Below, in pieces: positions 1-11,286 of a DNA stretch of 64,000 nt (position 1 is the first letter of the stretch; every line of letters starts with the position of its first letter). Where the stretch lies: NCBI GenBank assembly GCA_035610835.1, contig CM069455.1:37789278-37853277 (forward strand), given 5' to 3'. Origin of the DNA: Ophiura sarsii. Lineage: Eukaryota > Echinodermata > Ophiuroidea > Amphilepidida > Ophiuridae. The notes under the pieces were generated by a model that saw nothing but the letters and a program-made list of their open reading frames with translations, was not told the DNA's origin and did not search any database. The position numbers and the translations under genes were made by a program.

Positions 1-314
1 GGCGGCACACGGTGATGTCACACGGTGGGCCGTTTCCCGTCCGTTGAACACGTTGCCGGGGACATTGACGGCCATCCGCGCCCGGCAGGACCCGGCAGGA
101 ATTTTGAACATGCTCAAAACTCTTGCCGGGTGAGCAAAAGCGGCGGCAAACGGTGAGAGCCCGGTTTGAGGACGGTATAAAGACGGCACACCCGTTTCGC
201 GCCCGTTCGCAGGGCGGTAATGGTAGGCGGCCACCTTACCGTCTAATAGAAAAACAACAGAGTCCAAACAATCACTAAAAAATGTCAACGGGCGCATTAA
301 TTTTTTGTTGTGGC

Positions 315-600
315 CACCGGGTCCATAACGTTATATACAGGGTCTTTACCGGGTCCTCACCGGCCGTGTACCGGGCTCACCGTCCTCATACATTTCTAGC
401 TTACCGTTCTCACCGGGTGCATAACACCTCCTCACCGGGTCCTCGGTCCATACCGTTCTACACCGGGTCTGTCCCGGGTTCTCACCGGCCTTGTCCCGGG
501 ATCACCGGCCTCATACAGTTCTAACTTACCGTTCTCACCGTGTCCTCACCGTGTGCATACCACCTCCATACCGGTTCCTAACCGGTCGAAACGCCTGGGT
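315..600. repeat. Degenerate GC-rich minisatellite
   Basis: Short variants of CCGGGTCCTCACCGG, CACCGGGT and CATACCGTTCTA recur irregularly inside the foldback element. Open frames across it are low-complexity and are not treated as genes. Confidence 0.55.
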
Positions 601-705
601 ACCGGCCGAAACGTCTTGATTACATCATCAAACCGCCCTTTTCAAGCTGAGCGCTCAAGTCGCCGCTTCATTTGCATTCCGGAATTCGTACGACCAACAT
701 CTATA

Positions 706-1107
706 ATACTCTCTAAATGTAAAAGAGCTAAACCTCACTCTTTCGAGAGCTTTAGGAGAGACAGCTCTTTTAAGAAGTGAAGTTCACTCTTTTAAGAGTG
801 ATTTGTCACTCTTTTAAGAGTGATTTGTCACTCTTTTAAGAGTGATTTGTCACTCTTTTAAGAGTGATTTGTCACTCTTTTAAGAGTGATTTGTCACTCT
901 TTTAAGAGTGATTTGTCACTCTTTTAAGAGTGATTTGTCACTCTTTTGTCACTCTTTTAAGAGTGATTTCCACTTTTTCAGAGTGATTTTAACTCTTTTT
1001 AGAGTGAAAATCGCTCTTTAAGAGTGAACTTCACTCCAAAAAAAGAGCTGTTCCTCCTAGAGCTCTCGAAAGAGTGAGTTTTAGCTGTTTTACATTTAGA
1101 GAGTTGC
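706..1107. repeat. Nested hairpin with 22-bp palindromic tandem repeat
   Basis: From about 787 to 960 a 22-bp unit (CACTCTTTTAAGAGTG followed by ATTTGT) repeats about eight times. Each unit is itself a palindrome. The array is flanked by longer inverted arms: about 708-785 (CTCTAAATGTAAAAGAGC onwards) pairs with about 1026-1107. The whole block can fold back on itself and sits inside the larger foldback element, so it is probably a separate nested insertion. Confidence 0.75.
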
Positions 1108-1329
1108 AACATGCCTGCTGAGAGTCCGTTCCGCGAACGGTTACTAGGTAGACTGGGTACCCGCGTCCCTCTATATGGCCGCCATCTTTAAAAATGGCGG
1201 ACCAAATATAGGGACTGGGAAAATAGTACGTCCAAAAAGTGTGCGGTTTGTCGTGGAATTCCACGACAAAATACCAGTACTGAGCATGCGCGGCAACAAC
1301 AGAAATATCACCTGATTGGTCCAATTCAA

Positions 1330-1723
1330 TTGGTCCAGATCGTTATTACGTAGAATGATGAAATTAAGCTGGCAAGACAAAGTAACTAATGAGGAGTTAT
1401 ATCAACGAACGAGTCAAACCAGATGGAGCAACTTAATAAGAACTAGGCGTATGACCTGGTTTGGTCATCTCCTAAGACTCCCAGAGAAAACCCCAGCTAA
1501 GATGTCCCTAGCAGAAATAGGAAGAAGTGTTAAAAGACCACAAGGTAGACCAAAACAGACGTGGATAAGAATGATCCAAAAACAATTGCAAGAACTAAAT
1601 ATTGACTATACAAACGCAGAAAATCTAGCAGAACTGGCCAGTGACAGATATACCTGGCATTTACTAACTGATAAGTGAGGGCGCCATGTCAACAAAGACG
1701 AAATGCGTAACTGATGATGATGA
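1330..1723 (+). pseudogene. 5'-truncated non-LTR retrotransposon, C-terminal ORF2 fragment
   Basis: The frame ending at the stop at 1676-1678 encodes the C-terminal tail typical of many non-LTR reverse transcriptases: an RR-x-x-WFGHLLRLP block followed by RPQGRPKQTW. The polymerase core is absent. A short 3' region ends in TGATGATGATGG. The 13-base sequence TGGTCCAATTCAA occurs at 1317-1329 and again at 1724-1736, which is the target-site duplication expected from target-primed insertion with severe 5' truncation. The clade (RTE, I or jockey-like) cannot be settled from this tail. The piece lies inside the foldback element and inserted after it formed. Confidence 0.75.
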
Positions 1724-2257
1724 TGGTCCAATTCAAAGGCAGTGCGTCGAACGATCGTCACGCTGCGCCACGGGGAGGCAAATCGTGCGCCCTATCGCGT
1801 CACGCGATGTACAACGCCGCGTGAAACTACCGGCGCTCTGTGGCGTGATGGTGCGTGAATAAGCTCATTTTTTCACGAATTTATCAGCGCACACTTTTAG
1901 AACTGTATTTTTTCCAGTCTTCACATTTGAGCATCCTCGCAGGGGCCGTGTGGAAAATCGGGAAGACAGGAGGATCCAGTCTAGGTTACTAGGCTGCATG
2001 CGGCCATTCGCAGTCCGTCGCTAAGATGGTCGACGTCCACCACCGTCCATCACCGCCCTGTGAATGGGCGCGAAACGGGTGCGAAACGGGTGCGAACGGG
2101 TGCGCCGTCTTTATACCGTCTTCATACCGGGCTCTCATCGTTCGCCGCCGCTTTTACTCACCCGCCAGGAGTTTTGAGCATGTTCAAAACTCCGGTGGCC
2201 GGCAAAGTCCCCTGAACGTGTTCAACGGACGGGAAACGGCCCACCGTGTGTGCCGCC

Positions 2258-2420
2258 GTCCGCACCCATTTTTCACACGGTAAGGGGCCGCTCAGCTCAC
2301 ACGGATACATGTGAGGGCCCCATAAGACCCTTAGTTTGTTGGCGCCAAAATGGATTATCCTGGTATATCCAAAACTGATTTTTATGACATTTGAGAGGGG
2401 GTCTGTCTGTTTGTTTGTTT
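2258..2420. other. Spacer between foldback element and satellite block
   Basis: No gene is seen. A short GTTTGTTTGTTTG run lies near 2405. Confidence 0.5.
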
Positions 2421-3489
2421 GTATATGTTAATGAAAAAGATATTATACCCTTCATTTTTTGTGAAAATACCTCATATCAAATTGAAGCAAAAGAACCCCA
2501 TTTTGCGGGTAAAATTGAGCGAAATGTGGATTTATCTCAAAATGTCTCGTTGAAATACGTTTTAAAGTGATATAAAAGTAATCCGTGATTCATATGAATC
2601 ACTTCAAACTATATTCAAGTTAAAATTTTGAAAAATTGTGCATTTGATTCAAAATAATGAAAAACATATTATAGGTTTAGCTCAATTTCAGCCTGAAGTT
2701 GCCATACTATAGTACTCGATTCAGGATTTCAGCGTTAAACGTCTAATTGTGAAGGAAAGAACACTTTTTTAAAGAAAATGTTTGCGAATAGTTCTGTTTG
2801 CTTTTAAGAACAAATATGTTAATGAAAAAAGATATTATACCCTTCATTCTTTGTGAAAATGTCTCATATCAAATTGAAGCACAAGCACCCCATTTTGCAG
2901 GAAAATCGAGCAAAATGTGGATTTATCTCAAAATGTCTTGTTGAAACACGTTTTAAAGTGATATAAAAGTAATCTGTGATTCATATGAATCACTTCAAAC
3001 TATATTCTATAAAACTATAAAAATTGTGCATTTTTGATTCAAAATAATGAAAAAATATTGTAGGCTTAGCTCAATTTGAGCCTGAAGTTGCCATATAGTA
3101 CTTGATTCAGGATTTCAGCGTTAAACGTCTAATTGTGAAGGAAAGAACACCTTTTTTTAAGAAAAGGTTTGCGAATAGTCCTGTTTGCTTTTAAGAACTA
3201 ATATATATGTTAATGAAAAAAGATATTATGAACTTCATTATTTGTGAAAATATCTCATAATATAAGCAAAAGAACCCTATTTTGCGGGTAAAATTGAGCA
3301 AAATGTGGATTTATCTCCAAATGTCTCCTTGAAATATGTTTTAAAGTGATATAAAGGTAATCTGTGATTCAAAATGAATCACTTTAAACTATGCAAGCTA
3401 AACTTTTGAAAAATTGTGCATTTGATTCAAAATAATGAAAAAATTCTTGTAGGCTTAGCTCAATTTCAGCCTGAAGTTGCCATATGTGT

Positions 3490-4470
3490 GGTGGTATGGG
3501 AAAACCCGTCGGAAGTCGCTAATGTTAATATTGAGATATCTGGGTCATACCAAAATTATATTCCTAACAAATGAGTTCCAAGTCAATTTTCCAACTTTGG
3601 TCCCAAGATAGAGAATATACCTTGAACTTTAGTTTTCAGGAGTTTTTTATGTAAAATTCCAGATGTTAAGTTTATTTTAGTACTTTTCTGAACCTTGTTT
3701 ATCAAATTTTATGTGTAAAATGCTATGTTTACCTAAAATAACATTGTTACCATGGTAACCACTTGTGAATTCCGAAAATTCATTGTAAAGATTTTGAAAA
3801 TGAAGAACTTTCAATTGTTAATAATATCGTAAAAAAATAGGTTCATATCAATAGTCCTTTTCATATGACAAGCTATTCTGTGTGATATAACAATGTAGTT
3901 GTATTATTATTAGAGCATTTAAAAGAATTTGTGTACACCTTTGAATTGTCAGTTTCTATTCTTAGTGTTGCGTTTAAACTTGCCGACTTTAAAATACTAT
4001 AACTGTAGTTCTAGATGGAATTTCTGACAAATTTAAACAGTCCTATAGGGGAGATGCGGGAGAGTTGAGCCATTTTTTATATTATGTGTCACCATATGCG
4101 GAAGAAAAGTACAAACCTGTAAAAAAATAGTGTAAGATAAACTTAAGAGTGTTGTTTTCGTTGTGAAACAATAACAGTTGGGATAGCAGTTAAGGCTTAT
4201 TTATACAAAAGGTTTGAAAAAAATTGGTAAAGTGGCTCAACTCTCCCTACAGTATGGGAGAGTTGAGCCACCATTACAGGAGAGTTGAGCCAGCATGATA
4301 AGTCAATGGCTGGTGAAAAAAACAAAATCATATTGGTAGGAGAAATTTGAGTCCAAAACGGCCCGAAAAAATGCTTTACACAAGTGAGTAACCGGCCCTG
4401 AGAGGCCCAGAACCAAGCGGCCCATGTGGCGATCGCCACAACGCCAGTGGCCAGTCCGCCCCTGAAAGTA
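3490..4470. other. Non-satellite insert in the satellite block
   Basis: This stretch does not match the satellite unit. It includes the palindrome GTTACCATGGTAAC near 3748 and, at about 4050-4295, several direct and inverted copies of GAGAGTTGAGCCA. No gene is supported. The minus-strand open frame at 4197-4496 runs through these repeats. Confidence 0.5.
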
Positions 4471-5302
4471 CCCCATTTTGCAGGAAATTCGAACAAAACG
4501 TGGATTTATCTCAAAATGTCTTGTTGAAATTTGTTTTAAAGTGATATAAAAGTAATCGGTGATTCATATGAATCACTTCAAACTATATTCAATTTAAAAT
4601 TGTGAACAATTGTGCATTTGATTCAAAAGCATGAAAAAATTATTATAGGCTTAGCTCAATTTCAGCCTGAAGTTGCCATACTATAGTACTCGATTCAGGA
4701 TTTCAGCGTTAAACGTCTAATTGTGAAGGAAAGAAAACTTTTTTCAAGAAAATGGTTGCGAATAATCCTGTTTGCTTTTAAGACCTAATATGTTAATGAA
4801 AAAGATATTATACCCTTCATTCTTTGTGAAAATGTCTCATATGAAATTAAAGCAATAGCACCCCATTTTGCAGGAAATTCGAGCAAAACATGGATTGTCT
4901 CATATCAAATTGAAGCAAAAGCACCTAATTTTGCAGGCAAATCGAGCAAAATGTGGATTTATCTCAAAATGTCTCGTTGAAACACGTTTTAAAGTGATAT
5001 AAAAGTAATCTATGATTCAAATGAATCACTTCAAAGTATATTCATGTTATTTATGTAACATTTTGAACGTCTAATTGTGAAGGAAAGAAAACTTTTTCAA
5101 GAAAATGTTTGCGAATAATCCTGTTTGCTTTTAAGACCTAATATATTAATGAAAAAGATATTATACCCTTCATTCTTTGTGAAAATGTCTCATATCAAAT
5201 TGAAGCAAAAGCTTTTTCATTGTGCAGGAAATTCGAGCAAAACATGGATTTATCTCAAAATGTCTCGTTGAAATTTGTTTTAAATGATATAAAAGTAATA
5301 AC

Positions 5303-6040
5303 ATGAATATATGAATATTGTTTTAAATGATTTATTTGGACTCACCAATGGCTTTGATATCACTTGTTACCAATTGCATCAAGAATATTTGAGATAAATC
5401 AACTTTTGATCTAGAAAATCCACCCAAATCAAGATTACAGACACTTTTTCAGAATAATTTTGATTGAAATGCACATTTTTCAAAATGTAAACATGAATAT
5501 TGTTTGAAATGATTCATTTGGACTGACCGATGACTTTGATATCACTTGTAACCAATTGCATCAAGAAATTTTGAGATAAATCAAATTTTGATCTAGAAAA
5601 TCCGCCTAAATCAAGAATACGGACACTTTTTCAGAATAATTTTGATTGAAATGCACATTTTTCCAAATGTAAACATGAATATTGTTTGAAATGATTCATT
5701 TGGACTCACCAATGGCTTTGATATCACTTGTAACCAATTGCATCAAGAAATTTTGGGATAAATCAACTTTTGATCTAGAAAATCCGCCTATCAAGATTAC
5801 AGACACTTTTTCAGAATAATTTTGATTGAAATGCACATTTTTCAAAATGTAAACATGAATATTGTTTGAAATGATTCATTTGGACTGACCGATGACTTTG
5901 ATATCTCTTGTAACCAATTGCATCAAGAAATTTTGAGATAAATCAAATTTTGATCTAGAAAATCCTCCTAAATCAAGAATACGGACACTTTTTCAGAATA
6001 ATTTTGATTGAAATGCACATTTTTCCAAATGTAAACATAT
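5303..6040. repeat. Second satellite family, unit about 180 bp (block 1)
   Basis: Four tandem copies share TTTGGACTCACC, ATCACTTGTAACCAATTGC and GACACTTTTTCAGAATAA. The TTTGGACT anchor lies near 5336, 5518, 5699 and 5878. The family differs from the 390-bp unit that flanks it. Confidence 0.8.
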
Positions 6041-7624
6041 TCAAGTTAAAATTTTGAAATAATGTGCATTTGATTCAAAATAATGAAAAAATGTGTAGGC
6101 TTTCGCTCAATTTCAGCCTGAAGTTGCCATATAGTACTTGATTCAGGATTTCAGCGTTAAACGTCTAATTGTGAAGGAAAGAACACTTTTTTTAAGAAAA
6201 GGTTTGCGAATAGTCCTGTTTGCTTTTAAGACCTAATATGTTAATGAAAAAAGATATTATACCCTTCATTCTTTGTGACAATGTCTCATATTCGATTAAA
6301 GCAAAAGTACCCCATTTTGCAGGAAATTCGAGCAAAATGTGGATTTATCTCAAAATGTCTCGTTGAAATTTGTTTTAAAGTGATATAAAAGTAATCGGTG
6401 ATTCATATTAATCACTTCAAACTATATTCAATTTAAAATTGTGACAAATTGTGCATTTGATTCAAAAGCATGAAAAAAATATTATAGGCTTAGCTCAATT
6501 TCAGCCTGAAGTTGCCATACTATAGTACTCGATTCAGGATTTCAGCGTTAAACGTCTAATTGTGAAGGAAAGAAAACTTCTTCAAGAAAATGTTTGCGAA
6601 TAATCCTGTTTGCTTTTAAGACCTAATATGTTAATGAAAAAGATATTATACCCTTCATTCTTTGTGAAAATGTCTCATATCAAATTAAAGCAAAAGCACC
6701 CCATTTTGCAGGAAATTCGAGCAAAACATGGATTTATCTCAAAATGTCTTGTTGAAATTTGTTTTAAATGATATAAAAGTAATAAGTGATTTATATGAAT
6801 CACTTCAAACTATATTCAATTTAAAATTTTGAAAAATTGTGCATTTGATTCAAAAGAATGAAAAAAATATTATAGGCTTAGCTCAATTTCAGCCTGAAGT
6901 TGCCATACATAGTACTCGATTCAGGATTTCAGTGTTAAACGTCTAATTGTGAAGGAAAGAAGAAAAAAGAAGATTTTTTTTGCGAATAGTCCTGTTTGCT
7001 TTTAAGAACTAATATGTTAATGAAAAAAATATTATACCCTTTATTCTTTGTGAAAATGTCTCATATCTCATATAAGCAAAAGAACCCCATTTTGTAGGCA
7101 AATCGAGCAAAATGTGGATTCATCTCAAAATGTCTCGTTGAAACACGTTTTAAAGTGATATAAAAGTAATCTGTGATTCAAATGAATCACTTCAAACTAT
7201 ATTCATGTTATTCATGTAAAATTTTGAAATAATGTGCATTTGATTCAAAATAATGAAAAAATATTGTAGGCTTAGCTCAATTTCAGCCTGAAGTTGCCAT
7301 ACTAGTATTCGATTCAGGATTTCAGCGTTAAACATCTAATTGTGAAGGAAAGAACCCTTTTTTTTAAGAAAGTGTTTGCGAATAGTCGTGTTTGCTTTTA
7401 AGAACTAATATGTTAATGAAAAAAGATATTACACCCTTTATTCTTTGTGAAAATATCTCATATCAAATTGAAGCAAAAGCACCCCATTTTGCAGGAAAAT
7501 CGAGCAAAATATGGATTTATCTCAAAATGTTTCATTGAAACATGTTTTAAAGTGATATTAAAATAATCTGTGATTCAATTGAATCACTATATATATGCAA
7601 ATTAAAATTTTGAAATTCACATTT

Positions 7625-8255
7625 TTCTAAATGTAAACATGAATATTGTTTGAAATAGTTCATTTGGACTCGCCATTGACTTTGATATCACTTGTAACCA
7701 ATTGCATCAAGAAATTTTGAGATAAATCAAATTTTGTTCTAGAAATCCGCCTAAATCGAGTACGGACACTTTTTCATAATAATTTTGATTGAAATTCACA
7801 TTTTTCAAAATGTAAACATGAATATTGTTTAAATGATTTATTTGGACTCACCAATGGCTTTAATATCACTTGTAACCAATTGCATCAAGAAATTTTGAGA
7901 TAAATCAACTTTTGATCTAGAAAATCTGCCTAAATCAAGATTACGGACACTTTTTCAGAATAATTTTGATTGAAATGCACATTTTTCAAATGTAAACATG
8001 AATATTGTTTGAAATGATTAATTTGGACTCACCAATGACTTTGATATCACTTGTAACCAATTGCATCAAGAAATTTTGAGATAAATCAAATTTTGATCTA
8101 GAAAATGCGTCTAAATCAAGTAAGATTACGGACACTTTTTCAGAATAATTTTGATTGAAATGCACATTTTTCAAAATGTAAACCTGAATATTGTTTAAAA
8201 TGATTCATTTGGACTCACCAATGGCTTTGATATCACTTGTAACCAATTGCATCAA
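7625..8255. repeat. Second satellite family, unit about 180 bp (block 2)
   Basis: Four further copies of the same unit as at 5303-6040, with anchors near 7663, 7847, 8029 and 8207. The last copy stops abruptly at about 8252, after CAATTGCATCAAGAA, where an unrelated hairpin repeat begins. Confidence 0.8.
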
Positions 8256-8890
8256 GAACACTTCAACAATGAGGCGTTCTGCTGAGAACACATCCAGAAC
8301 ACTTCGAACATTGTTGACATGTTGTGGATGTGTTCTCAGCAGAACGCTTCATTGTTGAAGCGTTCTAGATGTGTTCTGTAGAACACTTACACGTCAAACA
8401 TTATTGCCCGACGCATTCTAGATGTGTTCTGCAGATGTTCTGAAACCGTTATAGTGTTCTAATAATGGTCTTCGAACACTTGTTGAACACATGCTGAACA
8501 CGTCCCGACGCGTCATGTGTTCTTCCAAATTTGCAGTGTAAGTGTTCTACAGAACACATCCAGAACGCTTCGACAATGAAGCTTCTGCTGAGAACACATC
8601 CAGAACACTTCAACAACGAGGCGTTCTGCTGAGAACACATCCAAGACACTTCGACAATGAGGCGTTCGGCTGAGAACTTATCCAGAACACTTCGAACATT
8701 GTTGAAGTGTTCTGGATGTGTTCTCAGCAGAATATTTGACAAGTGTTCTACAAAACACATCCAGAACGCTTTGACAATGAAGCTTCTGCTGAGAACACTT
8801 CAACAACAAGGCGTTCTGCTGAGAACACATCCAGAACACTTCCAACATTGTTGAAGTGTTCTGGATGTGTTCTCAGCAGAATGTTTGAGG
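8252..8890. repeat. Hairpin-rich repeat built on GAACACATCCAGAAC
   Basis: The motifs GAACACATCCAGAACAC, CTTCAACAATG and GCGTTCTGCTGAGAAC occur many times in both orientations, so several overlapping hairpins can form (for example 8640-8740 and 8815-8880). Open frames on both strands are by-products of the repeat. It is probably a foldback-type or degenerate palindromic element. Confidence 0.7.
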
Positions 8891-9039
8891 TTCCAAAAAT
8901 GTTGCACGGTCAAAAAAAATCGCACAGTACTATTTTGCCTTTTTTGACTATTTGGGCTGAATATACCCATATAACCGCCCGCCATCTCGGTCTTCTATCA
9001 TTATTTTCCGATTTTTCATTTTTTCCTCCTTTTTTTTTT

Positions 9040-9137
9040 TTTTAGTGGGGCTGGGGGGCGGGGGCACAAATGGGTTTTTTTTCTGTCAGGGGGGGGCATT
9101 TCCCCCCCCCCCCCCCCCCCCTGAGCTACGCCACTGG
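9040..9137 (-). repeat. C/G-rich dispersed repeat fragment
   Basis: This segment with GGGGGCACAAATGGG, a long C run and GCTACGCCACTGG is the reverse complement of 10031-10135. The same GTGGCGTA/TACGCCAC end is seen near 51015. Confidence 0.6.
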
Positions 9138-9341
9138 TACCAACCAATAAATCACTTATACGCAACCGCTTTTAAGTCTACCTTTAAAATTCACTTTAAC
9201 CAATAAAACCTTTTTTTCAAAATGCATGTACGGAATGTAACAAAACAAATACAATGTCATTATTGTTTTAAAATAGTTTGTTGAGGCAATTTCCTCCGCT
9301 TCAAAATGAATTTATTTTCGTTTAAATCGGTGGTATTATTA
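9138..9341. other. Unannotated AT-rich spacer
   Basis: Nothing recognisable as coding or structural RNA was seen here. Confidence 0.5.
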
Positions 9342-9479
9342 GTTATCCCCTGCATGTTCACACAATACGGAAAAATACCTATGGTTTGGCATGTCATATC
9401 ACATGAGGCCGCAGGCCGAATGTGATATGGCACAAACCATAGGTATTTTTCCGTATTGTGTGAACATGCAGGGGATAAC
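9342..9479. repeat. Near-perfect palindrome, about 60-bp arms
   Basis: Bases 9342-9403 and 9421-9479 are inverted copies starting GTTATCCCCTGCATG. They differ only by a short change near the loop (GGCATGTC against GTGCC). The 17-base loop holds a second GGCC-GCA-GGCC palindrome. Such an arm length with so few mismatches suggests a recent MITE or foldback element. Confidence 0.8.
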
Positions 9480-10030
9480 GAATTTATCGTTTAGTCCAAA
9501 GGCCCACAAAAAAAAGTATTTTTAAAACACTCGCGGAAAACGAAACTCCCTTCAAACAATGCGCTGAATTCTCTTCCCTTCCTACCTCCGTAAAATCCCC
9601 CGAAGTAAACCACCCTTTAACAGGCTCTGCGCCGCACCTCTGTCCATAGAATCATCGCGAAAAATATGTCTGGTTATGTTATATGCAGATCATTTATTTT
9701 TCGGCGTGGATTATACCTTTTCGCGGTCTATTTCGGCCTCAGAATGTAACAGAAATCGAGTCACTTGCGTTTAAATCATCCGCCATTTATTATTTACGTC
9801 TCATATTTTAAGCAACTCTTCCACAGACACAAAGCAATCGCTTTACACGGTTAACTGGTAACGTGGTCCTGGGAACGCGGTTAATCGACGATATGGAATA
9901 TATCGTGTGGTTTGACTTTCTTGTTTACACGATATGGATCAGATTTCATACGTGTTAACCGATGAGATTGAAGTATTTACACTTACTAAACGATAAATGG
10001 CAAAGATGTGACGAATTGTTAATAGTCCAG
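9480..10030. other. Unannotated spacer
   Basis: No coding frame, repeat or RNA could be supported. Confidence 0.4.
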
Positions 10031-10135
10031 TGGCAGTGGCGTATCTACCATAGGGGCAGGGGGTGGCAAATGCCCCTGACAGAAGAAAAAAATTTGTGCC
10101 CCTGTCCCTCCCCTATTTATGCCCCCGCCCTAGTA
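10031..10135 (+). repeat. C/G-rich dispersed repeat fragment (inverted partner of 9040-9137)
   Basis: It contains CAGTGGCGTATCTACC, GGCAAATGCCCCTGACAG and TTTGTGCCCCTGTCC, the reverse of the order at 9040-9137. Open frames through it are not genes. Confidence 0.6.
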
Positions 10136-11286
10136 AAAAAGTAAATAAACAGGTCTGTCGTCGGTACAAATCATGCATTTTTACAATACGTTTTTTTCGC
10201 GCCGGTTTGTTGAAACAACACTGCTGCCCCAGTACACGCCCCCAAATAGAAGGGCAACATTTTTTGTATGTCCCCACTATATCACAGGTCCCCCGCAGCC
10301 AGGGTTGCAATTGATAAGTGCATATAAAACCAAGAACCAAATTTTCCTTACCACGTTTTCCATGGAAGCTTGGCATAAAAACAAAACATAACAAAACAAT
10401 CATTTTTTTTGACAATAAACTTGTTTATTTCAATTGAAAACCTTTTTTCAAACAATCAGTGAACAATCAGGAAATCAATAAAAAAAATTAAAAATGCTGT
10501 GTTTTGACAACAAACCAATTATTTTAAAATTTAAAACTATGCTTGGGTGTTTTTTCATTGTTTTTTATTACTGGGCATTGAAGCTACCATAGATGGCATT
10601 TTAAAAGCATTAAATTTGGGCAATTTCTGGACAATTTTTATTAATACATAAACAAGACCTCATGAAATAGTGTCCCACAAAGGAGAGCCCTCAGCCTTAG
10701 TTCAATTTGAGCAGAAAAAAAATATTTTCATCCATATTATCCATGACAAACCACAGAATATTTGAATATTATATGTATTTTAAACAATACATTCATGTAT
10801 CTCAAATGCAGTTTATTCAGTTGAACTTGAAATGCCATTCTTGTTCAAAAGTGGGATTGCGGTCTGTCGGCAAATAAACAAGGCTGAATCCTGCCTTTTT
10901 CCCCAACTCATGGAATTATGATTGTCAAATAAGTACAAAAATAGCCAATTTTCATGAACATTTTTCGAAAAATTGTACATCAATTATGACCAAATTAAAA
11001 TATCAATCACACACACTTTTTCAGTCATAATGGTACTACGGTGCTTTTGAAGGAAAATTGGCAATTTTCATTGATAGATAGAAAAAAAGATTGTCCAAAT
11101 TTGTTGCAGAAGTGATGTTCATAAATACTTTGGTGGGAAGGTGGAAAACTAAGGCTTTAATAGCATCCACAAGACAGTAGTGCCAAAAAGAAAATATGAG
11201 GTTGTGTCATGGGAAAAATGTGATTCACATTATGCAATTTTTCACACTTTTTTAAAATCATTCACCACCAAGAAAATAACCAGTAT
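10136..11286. other. AT-rich non-coding stretch
   Basis: No gene is recognised. Short open frames at 10063-10415 run on both strands through repeat sequence. The end of this stretch probably includes the junction with the truncated retrotransposon, but I could not locate a target-site duplication. Confidence 0.4.

Larger units (their letters stand above)
1..2257. mobile_element. Foldback element with about 225-bp inverted arms
   Basis: Bases 1-230 are the reverse complement of about 2033-2257, with scattered mismatches and one small indel: the left arm repeats a CACACGGTG motif that the right arm has once. The arms are GC-rich and share the blocks GGCCGTTTCCCGTCCG and AAAGCGGCGGC. The interior holds a degenerate CCGGGT/CACCGG repeat, a hairpin-forming tandem repeat and a retrotransposon fragment. 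No transposase coding is visible, so this looks like a non-autonomous foldback or MITE-type element. Its left end may extend beyond the window. The class is unknown. Confidence 0.75.
2420..7610. repeat. AT-rich satellite, unit about 390 bp, interrupted
   Basis: A unit beginning TATGTTAATGAAAAA and containing GTGGATTTATCTCAAAATG, TTCAGCCTGAAGTTGCC and GATTTCAGCGTTAAACG recurs near 2425, 2816, 3207, 4791, 5145, 6236, 6628, 7014 and 7408. Spacing is 386-394 bp where copies are adjacent. Copies differ by point changes and small indels, so the array is old. It is broken by unrelated sequence at about 3490-4470 and by a second satellite at 5300-6040. A palindromic GATTCATATGAATC motif is present in many copies. 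Confidence 0.85.

Noticed and set aside
8449..9045. Cys/Ser-rich open frames on both strands (61-103 codons)
   Set aside because: They are translations of the same GAACACATCCAGAAC repeat and its inverse.
9480..10030. Possible first exon or promoter region
   Set aside because: No frame, CpG island or splice pattern could be defended.
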